From: Arsenicibacter rosenii
GTDB lineage: Bacteria; Bacteroidota; Bacteroidia; Cytophagales; Spirosomataceae
Direction: 5' to 3'
DNA length: 64,000 bases
NCBI RefSeq assembly: GCF_001870735.1
Contig: NZ_MORL01000016.1
Location: 1 to 64,000, forward strand
Shown piece after piece: positions 46,939 to 54,726 of the stretch. The notes under the pieces were generated by a model. The model did not search any database. It had not been told where the DNA came from and saw only the letters and a list, made by a program, of their open reading frames with translations. Positions within the stretch are counted from its first letter, which is position 1; each line of letters starts with the position of its first letter. A program made the translations under genes and the position numbers.

Positions 46939-47295
46939 TTACAGTCTTGATTCAATATCCTGTGCAATATCCAGAATCTGTTCTTTTAATACAGGTAAAT
47001 CTGTCTGTAAGATACTCCATATTAATGCTGCATCTACGCCAAAATATTCATGAACTAACAAATGTCTGAGTCCTATCACTTTGCGCCATTCTACATTTGT
47101 ATATTCATCTCTCAAGTGAGAAGTCAGGCAATTACACGCTTCTCCTATAATTTCAAGCTGTTTGATGCAGGCATAGCGCATCATTGAACTCGCACAGAAG
47201 TCACTGAATTCCTGCTGATTAGTATAAGATTCCAGTTCAGTAATAGCATCAAGAATATGCCCTAACCGTTGCGGATCACCGATGCGGCCTTTCAT
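46939..47295 (-). CDS. hepT: HepT-like ribonuclease toxin (DUF86)
   Basis: A 118-residue HEPN-domain RNase, the toxin of the HepT/MntA system. The active-site motif RX4-6Y is present as RHLLVHEYF (Arg, six residues, Tyr). IEIIGEACN-like and VEWRKVIGLR segments match the DUF86 family. The start codon lies inside the end of the nucleotidyltransferase gene; the two overlap by 20 bp. In characterised homologues MntA adds AMP to the Tyr of this motif and silences the toxin. A terminator follows. Confidence 0.92.
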   Translation of the reverse strand: MKGRIGDPQRLGHILDAITELESYTNQQEFSDFCASSMMRYACIKQLEIIGEACNCLTSHLRDEYTNVEWRKVIGLRHLLVHEYFGVDAALIWSILQTDLPVLKEQILDIAQDIESRL

Positions 47296-47584
47296 AAATC
47301 AATGTCTTATCGGCTTGTATATAAGGAAGAATCCTGTCGGATACTCCCTCTGATGATACTAAATCGACCGGTCGATGCAGTTGATCTTCCAGATCCAGCT
47401 TCATCCCCACAAAACCTAACCCAATATGTGCTGAATAATCAAGTTCTACCAGAATATCAACATCGCTTTGCTCATCAGCATCCCCACGCGCAAATGAACC
47501 AAACAGATATGCTTTCAAGACAGGCTTATCCTGAAAATAGCGTTTAATTGACTGGATTTGATTTTGCGTAAGCGTCATCATCAT
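47276..47584 (-). CDS. mntA: MntA-type nucleotidyltransferase antitoxin
   Basis: A minimal nucleotidyltransferase of 102 residues that inactivates HepT by adding AMP groups. The catalytic GSX10DXD motif is intact: GSFARGDADEQSDVDILV. The C-terminal half (LEDQLHRPVDLVSSEGVS) continues the fold. Three ATG codons occur in a row at the start (47584, 47581, 47578). It overlaps hepT by 20 bp and begins 6 bp after the rimO stop, so this TA pair is probably transcribed with rimO. Confidence 0.92.
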   Translation of the reverse strand: MMMTLTQNQIQSIKRYFQDKPVLKAYLFGSFARGDADEQSDVDILVELDYSAHIGLGFVGMKLDLEDQLHRPVDLVSSEGVSDRILPYIQADKTLIYERPHR

Positions 47585-47590
47585 TAAGGA

Positions 47591-48898
47591 TTACACAACC
47601 TCCCCGTACAGATCAAACTCGTGGGCTTCGGTAATGCGGACATTGGCAAAATCGCCCTGACGAACAAACTGTGTGGCCTTCACCAGCACCTCATTATCCA
47701 CTTCCGGCGAATCAAATTCGGTCCGGCCGATAAAGTAGCCTCCCTCTTTACGGTCGAACAGCACTTTATAGGTGTTTCCGACGCGCTCCTGGTTCAGTTC
47801 ATAAGAAACGCCCTGCTGTACTTCCATGATGGCATCGGCACGCTCCTGCTTAATGTCGTCCGGCACATCGTCGGGCATCGAGAACGAGTGCGTATTTTCT
47901 TCGTGCGAATACGTAAACACGCCCAGGCGGTCGAACCGCATGCGTTCGACGAAATCATAGGTTTCGTCGAACATGGCTTCGGTTTCGCCCGGATGACCCA
48001 CGATCAGGGTCGTCCGCAGGGCAATACCGGGTACTTTCTCACGGATGGTATGCACCAGTTCTTCCGTTTTTTCGCGTGTAATACCGCGCCGCATCAGCTT
48101 CAGCAGCTCCGTTGAGCCTGTCTGAAGCGGCATATCGAGGTACTTAGCCACGTTCGGGCGCTCGCGCATCACATCGAGTACGTCCATCGGGAAGCCCGAC
48201 GGATAGGCGTACTGCAACCGGATCCAGTCGATGCCTTCGACATCGGCCAGTTGGTTGATCAGGTCGGCCAGATTTCGTTTCTTGTAAATATCAAGGCCGT
48301 AATAGGTCAGGTCCTGCGCAATCAGAATCAGCTCTTTGGTTCCTCGGCGGGCCAGCGACCGGGCTTCGAGAACGAGCTCATCGATTGACCGCGACACGTG
48401 GTGACCACGCATCAGCGGAATGGCACAGAATGAACACGGACGGTCGCAGCCTTCCGCGATTTTCAGGTAGGCATAGTGCGCCGGGGTGGTCAGTAACCGC
48501 TCGCCTACCAGTTCGTGTTTGTAGTCGGCTTTCAGCGTTTTCAGCAGCCGGGGCAGTTCGTTGGTCCCGAACCACGCGTCTACCGACGGAATTTCGACCG
48601 ACAGTTCATCTTTGTACCGGTGCGACAAACAGCCCGTTACATACACTTTATCAACAATGCCCGCTTCTTTGGCGTCGGCATAGCGCAAAATGGTGTTAAC
48701 CGATTCTTCTTTGGCGTTGTCAATAAATCCGCAGGTGTTAATGACCACAATATTGGCATCGTCTTTTTTCGACTCATGCGTCACATCGTAGCCATTTCCT
48801 TTGAGCTGCGTGAATAAAACTTCGGAATCAACCAGGTTTTTTGAACAGCCCAGCGTAACGATATTGACTTTATTGGTCCGTAATCCTTTTGTTTTCAA
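47591..48898 (-). CDS. rimO: Ribosomal protein S12 methylthiotransferase
   Basis: A radical SAM enzyme that methylthiolates an Asp of ribosomal protein S12. There is no ATG near the N-terminus. I place the start at the TTG at 48898 (KTKGLRTNKVNIVTLGC), with alternative TTG codons at 48922 and 48937. The N-terminal UPF0004 domain has Cys for the auxiliary cluster (TLGCSKN, NTCGFID, TGCLSHR). The radical SAM motif is CDRPCSFC. A TRAM domain ends the protein (VRQGDFANVRITEAHEFDLYG). The 435-residue length is normal. Confidence 0.94.
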   Translation of the reverse strand: MKTKGLRTNKVNIVTLGCSKNLVDSEVLFTQLKGNGYDVTHESKKDDANIVVINTCGFIDNAKEESVNTILRYADAKEAGIVDKVYVTGCLSHRYKDELSVEIPSVDAWFGTNELPRLLKTLKADYKHELVGERLLTTPAHYAYLKIAEGCDRPCSFCAIPLMRGHHVSRSIDELVLEARSLARRGTKELILIAQDLTYYGLDIYKKRNLADLINQLADVEGIDWIRLQYAYPSGFPMDVLDVMRERPNVAKYLDMPLQTGSTELLKLMRRGITREKTEELVHTIREKVPGIALRTTLIVGHPGETEAMFDETYDFVERMRFDRLGVFTYSHEENTHSFSMPDDVPDDIKQERADAIMEVQQGVSYELNQERVGNTYKVLFDRKEGGYFIGRTEFDSPEVDNEVLVKATQFVRQGDFANVRITEAHEFDLYGEVV

Positions 48899-48997
48899 TG
48901 TACTATCTGCTTTAGCAGCCAATCGTGGCTCTCTCAATGGCCAACGTTGAACTATTCCTCAAAGTTCGGAAAAATAGTACACCGAAAAAAACCTTCC

Positions 48998-50992
48998 CTA
49001 CTTCCGGACCGGAACAAACAGGACGGCATCGGCCACGACAGGCCCGTCGGGCTGGCTGGCGCCGATCTCCACAAAGCCGTTTTTACCCGCGCTGAAATCA
49101 TATTCACCCAGAGCTACCCACTCGCCCGACGTTTGACCAACAACCACAATATCAGCCGGTTTAACTTTAATTTCCTTTTTGGCTTTACCATCCGACACCG
49201 TAATTCCCAGCTCGGTGGCACTTTTAGCTAGTCGCGGGAAATACGTAAACACCTGATATTTTCCCGGACGCGTAATTGTCGGGGTAAACCGTACTGAAGG
49301 GGTGCCGTTCTGCGCTTCATAGACCAGATACGACGCGCCATAACCGGCCTTACTCTTGTCGGTTTTCCATTCGCCCGACGCCGTAATACCGTCTTTATCT
49401 TCGTTATCCACCAGAATTTCAGGCGTCGAACCGTCGGCCAGCGGGTTCATGTTCAGTTCCCGCTGCAAACGGGCAATGTCTACGTGATGCACATCGGTTT
49501 TGGCATCAATCGCCATGGCGGCGGCCAGTGCTGTCGACTGACCCAATACCATAAACACCGGCTCCATCCGGATGGAACCATAGGCAATGTGGCTGGCCGA
49601 CAGACAGACCGGCACCAGCAGGTTCCGGCATTCGGTTGCCTTCGGAATCAGGGAGCGATACGAAATCGGATACGGCCCAAACCCGCCTACTTCGACATTT
49701 CCTTCGTTTTTGACGATCAGCTTACCGTCTTTTTCGATCACCAGCCGCTGGCAGTTGTGAGAATCCATGGTATAGGCCGCCAGCCCGACGCCATCGGTCA
49801 CGACTTCCTTCGCCTGGCAGTTGGCCTGCGTCATGACATAGGCCCCGATCATCCGGCGCGCTTCCCGCACATACAGCTGCGAGCTCCAGTTGCCGGTATC
49901 GGTGTATTCGTCTTTCGGATAGCCCCACTTCCGCATTTCCCTGCGCAAGTCTTCCGGCACGCGCGGGTCATGACCAACAAAATAGAGCAAGCCTTTAGTA
50001 TACAGCTCGTGATCGCGGATGATGCGTTCCCGTTCGGCATAGTCCGCATCCGGATAGCGGTAATTCATGCCAATCATATCCGTCGAAAAGCCGTTGCGGT
50101 TGTTGATGTCCGTTTTTTTGTTCGGCATTCCGCTCCAGATAAAATAGTCGTTCAGTGTTTTTTTCTGCGGTTGAGCCGCCATCAGCCGGGCCAGCAACTC
50201 GTATTTGGTAGAGTCGTAGCCAGCCGGGCGGGTAATGGCCACCTGATTGGCAGGGTCCGACGACAGGCAGATGCGGTAGTTATAGGCCTGTACCGATTTA
50301 TCACCGGTGCCGTTGGGAGCGAGTTTAGCGGTGCTGATTCCCCACAGCAAGCCGGACTCCGGTTTGCCCGGTACCCTGTATGGATCAAGGCCATCGGGCA
50401 GCTGGTGACCATTCATGAGCTGTACACCGCTCAGCGTCTCGTTATACACCGAATTATCTTCACGACCAACGAAATACGACACACCGGCTTTGGCCATCAG
50501 ATCCCCTTCGTAGGTGCAGTCGATGAACATTTTGGCGCGGACAGTCTGCTTTTTCGCCGGTGCATCCGATTGCTCCAGCACAATTTCCTGAATCAGGCCG
50601 TCTTTTTTCTTCACGCCGGCCAGCCGGTGTTTGTACAGCACCGATACGTTTCCGCGCTTAACATAGTCGTTGAAGAGGTCTTCGGCCACGTGCGGCTCAA
50701 AAATCCATTGTTCAAATTTACCATAATGCTGACCGATGCGCCGGTAATAATCGCGGGCAAGGCCGGTGATGGCGTATTTATTGCCGATGTCGGTCAGGCC
50801 GAGGCCGCCGGAAGTCATACCGCCCAGATGCCGGCCGGGCTCAATGAGCAGTACGGTTTTGCCCATTTTACGGGCGGTATAAGCGGCAATTACCCCGCCG
50901 GAGGTACCACCGTAAACACAGATATCGACTTGCTGCTGCGCCACGGCTACCGACGCCAGCATGCTCAGGAAAAGGATTTTCAGGATTCGCAT
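48998..50992 (-). CDS. Secreted FAD-dependent oxidoreductase with golvesin-like C-terminal domain
   Basis: A 664-residue flavoprotein with a signal peptide (about 1-18). The dinucleotide-binding motif CVYGGTSGGVIAAY is followed by KTVLLIEPGRHLGGMTSGGL, the FAD_oxidored type related to glucose-inhibited division A-like folds. IDCTYEGDLMAKAGV and MEPVFMVLGQSTALAAA are family segments. From about residue 545 a beta-rich domain (GKYQVFTYFPRLAKSATELG) resembles golvesin/CBM-like domains, often sugar-binding. It lies downstream of a second FAD enzyme and a SusCD pair. The substrate is unknown; carbohydrate oxidation is plausible. Confidence 0.8.
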   Translation of the reverse strand: MRILKILFLSMLASVAVAQQQVDICVYGGTSGGVIAAYTARKMGKTVLLIEPGRHLGGMTSGGLGLTDIGNKYAITGLARDYYRRIGQHYGKFEQWIFEPHVAEDLFNDYVKRGNVSVLYKHRLAGVKKKDGLIQEIVLEQSDAPAKKQTVRAKMFIDCTYEGDLMAKAGVSYFVGREDNSVYNETLSGVQLMNGHQLPDGLDPYRVPGKPESGLLWGISTAKLAPNGTGDKSVQAYNYRICLSSDPANQVAITRPAGYDSTKYELLARLMAAQPQKKTLNDYFIWSGMPNKKTDINNRNGFSTDMIGMNYRYPDADYAERERIIRDHELYTKGLLYFVGHDPRVPEDLRREMRKWGYPKDEYTDTGNWSSQLYVREARRMIGAYVMTQANCQAKEVVTDGVGLAAYTMDSHNCQRLVIEKDGKLIVKNEGNVEVGGFGPYPISYRSLIPKATECRNLLVPVCLSASHIAYGSIRMEPVFMVLGQSTALAAAMAIDAKTDVHHVDIARLQRELNMNPLADGSTPEILVDNEDKDGITASGEWKTDKSKAGYGASYLVYEAQNGTPSVRFTPTITRPGKYQVFTYFPRLAKSATELGITVSDGKAKKEIKVKPADIVVVGQTSGEWVALGEYDFSAGKNGFVEIGASQPDGPVVADAVLFVPVRK

Positions 50993-51015
50993 AGGGATTT
51001 GAGGGGGTAATGGTG

Positions 51016-51064
51016 CAGGTCGGACCTTCCTGGAAGTTTAAAACTTCCAGGAAGGTCCGACCTG
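51016..51064. repeat. Perfect 24-bp inverted repeat between two oxidoreductase genes
   Basis: Arms CAGGTCGGACCTTCCTGGAA continued by GTTT (51016-51039) and the exact complement (51041-51064), with one central base. This near-perfect palindrome sits between the genes and may be a dispersed palindromic element or a terminator. Confidence 0.85.
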
Positions 51065-51084
51065 TATATCGAAACACAGATCAA

Positions 51085-52845
51085 TCACTTACCATTCAGT
51101 GCTTCCCACTGAGCGGTTTCAAAGGTCGGGTCGGTGGGCGAGAGTTTTGGCGGATAGATCAGAATCGCTTTTTGTTGCAGGAGCGACTTTTGCAGGTCTT
51201 TCACCGGCAGGGTGTGTACCGTCTTATTCTGCTGAATGCACAGCGCACCGGCCGTACCGGCAGCCTGTCCCAATGCCATCCAGCACGGTTCCATCCGGAG
51301 GGTCGAAAAGCCGATGTGCGTGGCCGAGGCGGGTACCGGAGCCAGCAGGTTCTCAATCGGTGAGTCGGGCACAATCACGCCATAGGGCACGGTGTAGACC
51401 GCCGACGGATAGCTCAGGAAGCCGTCGAGGTGAATCCGGCCTTTTTCCCGCTTCCGGACCGCATGCGAATCAAGGGCGTAATGACTGGCCGTAATGCTGT
51501 CGGCATGTACCGGCGGACGACCACCTGGTTGCGTTGGCCGGGCGTCGTGGGCCTTGAAAATGTATTTGCCTTTCATCCGGCGACCTTCGCGCACGTAGAG
51601 CTGCCGCGGGAAGTTGCCGTTGTCGGTATATTCGTCCTTAGCCCAACCCCATTCCGAGCATTGTTTCCGGAACCACTCCGGCAGGGCGGGGTCGTTCTGA
51701 GCGAAGTAAAACAAGCCTTCGGTATACTCCCGCAGACGTTGCGCAAACCGGTCGCGCCATTCCCAGGCCGATGTTGGATAGGGCCAGTTTTCTTCCGGCA
51801 GATCGGTCGAAATAAAGGCCAGGTGCTGGTTGTTCCCGTCGTTTTTGCCGTTCGGCAGCTTCACCATATTGGTCAGCCACGCAATCCCTTTCGGCATCCC
51901 CGGCACAACCGGCGGCATACCCGCCTTTGCCAGTCGCTCGTTTTCAGCCTTTTGGGCGTCGGTCAGTTTCAGGACATCAACACCCGTATGAATACCGGTT
52001 TTCACATCATCCACCAGCGACATATACTCTTCGCGGTTATAGCGGGCCGGTTTCTGAATTTTCGTCCGGATTTTCGGATCGTTGGTCACACACAGGCGGT
52101 AGTTGTAGGCCTGGACCGCATTATCAGCCTCAAATGTTGAACCGGGGCCTTCCTTCCCGCCCCAGTGCTTATAAACGCGGCCGGCACCGATCTCGTCGTA
52201 TTCCGATTTTCCTTCACGACCAAGCATAAACGGCACACCCGCCGCTGCAATCAGGTCGCCCTCGTAGGTGGCATCCACAAACATCCGCCCCTGATATGTC
52301 TCCGGCTGCCCTGTGTTGCGGTTAATAACCCGAATGCCCTGAATCCGGTTTTGCTGAATCGTCAGGTTTTCGGGTTCAAAATCAAACTGCCGCATCGTCA
52401 GCACCGTAATGGCCGGATGTTCGCGGAGCAGGTCTTCGAACACCTTTGCCGCTACCGACGGCTCAAAGTGATAGCCGTCCGAGCAATCTTTTACCTGCTG
52501 CGAATCAGCGCCGTACGTATCGACATACTGCTTTTTGATGCGCTGTACAAACTCCAGAAACAGCCCGCCGGTCGCACCCCGGGTAGCAATATCGGTCGCC
52601 CCCAGGCCGTTGGCTGGTAATCCGCCCATGTAGGCCGTCCGCTCCAGAATCAGGGATTTTTTGCCCAGCCGGGCCGCTGCCACCGCCGCCATGATGCCCC
52701 CGGGCGTACCGCCGACAATGATCAGGTCATAGTCGGCGGGGGCCGGAGCGGCTGACGTATGGATAGACAGTGCAGATAAGCCGGTTGTCAGCGCCAGCCC
52801 ACCCAGCCCTGACAGTTTTATAAATTCGCGTCGTGTTGCGTGCAT
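51085..52845 (-). CDS. Tat-exported FAD-dependent oxidoreductase
   Basis: A 586-residue flavoprotein beginning with a twin-arginine-type signal (TRREFIKLSGLGGLALTTG), so it is probably exported folded with cofactor through Tat. The FAD motif is LIIVGGTPGGIMAAVAAARL followed by ILERTAYMGGLPANG. The family segments VDATYEGDLIAAAGV and MEPCWMALGQAAGTAG are shared with the neighbouring oxidoreductase, making them paralogous partners. The next gene lies 92 bp downstream. SusD precedes it by 192 bp across tandem repeats. Substrate unknown; sugar or polyol oxidation is inferred only from the locus. Confidence 0.82.
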   Translation of the reverse strand: MHATRREFIKLSGLGGLALTTGLSALSIHTSAAPAPADYDLIIVGGTPGGIMAAVAAARLGKKSLILERTAYMGGLPANGLGATDIATRGATGGLFLEFVQRIKKQYVDTYGADSQQVKDCSDGYHFEPSVAAKVFEDLLREHPAITVLTMRQFDFEPENLTIQQNRIQGIRVINRNTGQPETYQGRMFVDATYEGDLIAAAGVPFMLGREGKSEYDEIGAGRVYKHWGGKEGPGSTFEADNAVQAYNYRLCVTNDPKIRTKIQKPARYNREEYMSLVDDVKTGIHTGVDVLKLTDAQKAENERLAKAGMPPVVPGMPKGIAWLTNMVKLPNGKNDGNNQHLAFISTDLPEENWPYPTSAWEWRDRFAQRLREYTEGLFYFAQNDPALPEWFRKQCSEWGWAKDEYTDNGNFPRQLYVREGRRMKGKYIFKAHDARPTQPGGRPPVHADSITASHYALDSHAVRKREKGRIHLDGFLSYPSAVYTVPYGVIVPDSPIENLLAPVPASATHIGFSTLRMEPCWMALGQAAGTAGALCIQQNKTVHTLPVKDLQKSLLQQKAILIYPPKLSPTDPTFETAQWEALNGK

Positions 52846-52861
52846 ATGTATGTAGGGGCGA

Positions 52862-52976
52862 CCCCACGTGGTCGCCCGTTAAAATTTTCCCCACGTGGTC
52901 GCCCATTAAAAGTTTCCACCCCACGTGGTCGCCCATTAAAAGTTTCCGCCCCACGTGGAGTCATCCGTTAAACCAA
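52862..52976. repeat. Four tandem CACGTG-containing repeats, 27-30 bp period
   Basis: The unit CCCCACGTGGTCGCCCATTA followed by AAAGTTTCC starts at 52862, 52889, 52919 and 52949 (the last is degenerate: GGAGTCATCC). Every copy keeps the palindromic CACGTG core. Copy 1 also forms a hairpin with GGGCGACC (52856-52863) against GGTCGCCC (52870-52877). The array lies upstream of the Tat-type oxidoreductase gene, downstream of SusD. Confidence 0.85.
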
Positions 52977-53037
52977 TATAAAAACGTGTTTCTGAAGTAA
53001 GCACCCATCCGTCGCTTTATACCGATCTACCTGATAC

Positions 53038-54708
53038 TTAATAGCCTGGATTTTGCGTCAGCGCCTTATTGGTAACGGTTTCGATGTTCGGAATCGGCCA
53101 CAGGTAATCGCGGTTCGTATTGAACACCCGCACCTCCACCACCCGCATATCCGCACGGTTGGGCACCACGCTGTAATCCGGTGTACCGTTTTCGTCGATT
53201 TTCGGTGCCGTTGCCAGTAAGCCCTTCGGAATCCGGCCGAGGAAGTTACCGGGCATTACCTTATCGGCAATTTTCCAGCGGCGGATGTCAAACAACCGCA
53301 AGCCCTCATTCGCCAGTTCGTACTTCCGTTCTTTCCGGACTGCCGACCGCAGCGCCGCCTGTGACTGACCCGTTTTGATGGCCGGCATGTTCACCCGCTG
53401 CCGCACAGCGTTGATGGCATCGTATACCGACTGATCAAGCTGATTGGCTTCAATTTTAGCTTCGGCATAAATCAGCAGCACCTCGGCATACCGGATCAGA
53501 ATCGCGTTGATTTCCGAATTGCTGCGGTCATCCTTGTCGGTCATATCCGTGTATTTCCGCCAGCAATACCCCGTGTAGGTCGCAAAGGCGTGAATAGCGT
53601 CCTGATTATCAATCCGCGTGGCCGGTGTGGTGTTGTAGTTCCAGGTCTTCACACTGTCTTTGTGCGTTTCGAACTTAAAATTAAAATAGTTCGATCCGGG
53701 TACGGCCATTGTAAAGTCGAGGCGCGGGTCACGGTTTTTAAACGGATCTTTGGGGTTATACAACGGCGACTTGTCGATTGACAGGCCATCGGTACATTCG
53801 TAGGAATCGACCATGCACTGCCCCGGCACTTTGTTGGAAGCTCCCTGTGCATTCCGCGACAGCAGGTTCTGCGGCGTGGCGTGCGTTTGTGTGCCTTTCA
53901 GGTACTGAAACGCAAAAATAATCTCGGTCGCTGTCTGCCCTTTATACGAAAATAACTCCCCGAAGTTGGTGTGCAGCTTGTGGTAGTTAAGGTCCATGAC
54001 GGCCTTTGCGGCCGAGGCTGCTATATCCCATTTTTCGTTGTAGAGCGCAAACCGGGCTTTGGTCGCCAGAGCCGCTCCTTTCGTGGCACGGCCGTTATTT
54101 TTTGCATCATAGCTAACCGGCAGATCTTTGGCGGCTTGATCGAGTTCGTCCAGCATAAACGTCACCAGTTCGGCCTTCGGGCTCTTGGGTATCTGTGCCT
54201 CCGACAGGGCCAGCACATGGGTAACCAACGGCACCTCTCCGAACAAACTGACCAGATAATGATAGGTGTAAGCCCTGACAAACCGTGTTTCGGCCTTGTA
54301 GCGCGCAAACAGCGCTGCGTCCATTTTGCCCTGCAGCTTGTCGATATTGTCCAGAATGAAATTACAGCGCGCAATGGTTTTGTACGATTCTTTCCAGACC
54401 GACACCACAAACGAGTTATTGCTGTCGTGGCTGCCTTTGCCGATCTGCTGCCAGGCGCTGTTGTTGCGGTCCCACGAAATATCGGTCACCACATCGAGCA
54501 GCAGCGGTACCGGCATCCCGTCGCTCGGTGTGTAGGTCATGGCTTTATAGGCCCCGTTGACCGCCAGCAGCAGCTCACTTTCGTTGGAGAAAAATGATTC
54601 GGCCGACGGGCCTTCGAGCGGATACCGCTCCAGATAATGGTCGTTACAGGCGGGCAGGGTAAGGATCAGACCAGCCGCCAGCATTCCGTATTTGATGTAT
54701 TTCAACAT
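53038..54708 (-). CDS. susD: RagB/SusD family nutrient-binding lipoprotein
   Basis: A surface lipoprotein of 556 residues that captures an oligosaccharide or peptide and closes the SusC channel as a lid. The signal ends at LTLPAC with the acylated Cys near residue 21. The N-terminal segment YLERYPLEGPSAESFFSNES and the TPR-like helices (NGAYKAMTYTP, FVRAYTYHYLVSLFGEVPLV) are typical. The C-terminal RKERKYELANEGLRLFDIRRW segment is the most conserved family stretch. It starts 18 bp after the SusC stop. The ligand is unknown. Confidence 0.95.
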   Translation of the reverse strand: MLKYIKYGMLAAGLILTLPACNDHYLERYPLEGPSAESFFSNESELLLAVNGAYKAMTYTPSDGMPVPLLLDVVTDISWDRNNSAWQQIGKGSHDSNNSFVVSVWKESYKTIARCNFILDNIDKLQGKMDAALFARYKAETRFVRAYTYHYLVSLFGEVPLVTHVLALSEAQIPKSPKAELVTFMLDELDQAAKDLPVSYDAKNNGRATKGAALATKARFALYNEKWDIAASAAKAVMDLNYHKLHTNFGELFSYKGQTATEIIFAFQYLKGTQTHATPQNLLSRNAQGASNKVPGQCMVDSYECTDGLSIDKSPLYNPKDPFKNRDPRLDFTMAVPGSNYFNFKFETHKDSVKTWNYNTTPATRIDNQDAIHAFATYTGYCWRKYTDMTDKDDRSNSEINAILIRYAEVLLIYAEAKIEANQLDQSVYDAINAVRQRVNMPAIKTGQSQAALRSAVRKERKYELANEGLRLFDIRRWKIADKVMPGNFLGRIPKGLLATAPKIDENGTPDYSVVPNRADMRVVEVRVFNTNRDYLWPIPNIETVTNKALTQNPGY

Positions 54709-54726
54709 GATGAGTTCAGCTGTTTA

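Noticed and set aside
49484-51010. 508-codon plus-strand frame opposite the FAD oxidoreductase gene
   Set aside because: It is antisense to a clear flavoprotein, is rich in His/Arg with no domain, and reflects the high-GC codon pattern of the real gene.
52727-52954. 75-codon minus-strand frame with repeated GDHVG units
   Set aside because: It is the translation of the CACGTG tandem DNA repeats and overlaps the start of the Tat-type oxidoreductase. The repetition comes from DNA, not protein selection.
52862-52976. Tandem repeats considered as a CRISPR array
   Set aside because: Only four degenerate units of 27-30 bp with no unique spacers of constant length, and no cas genes in the window.
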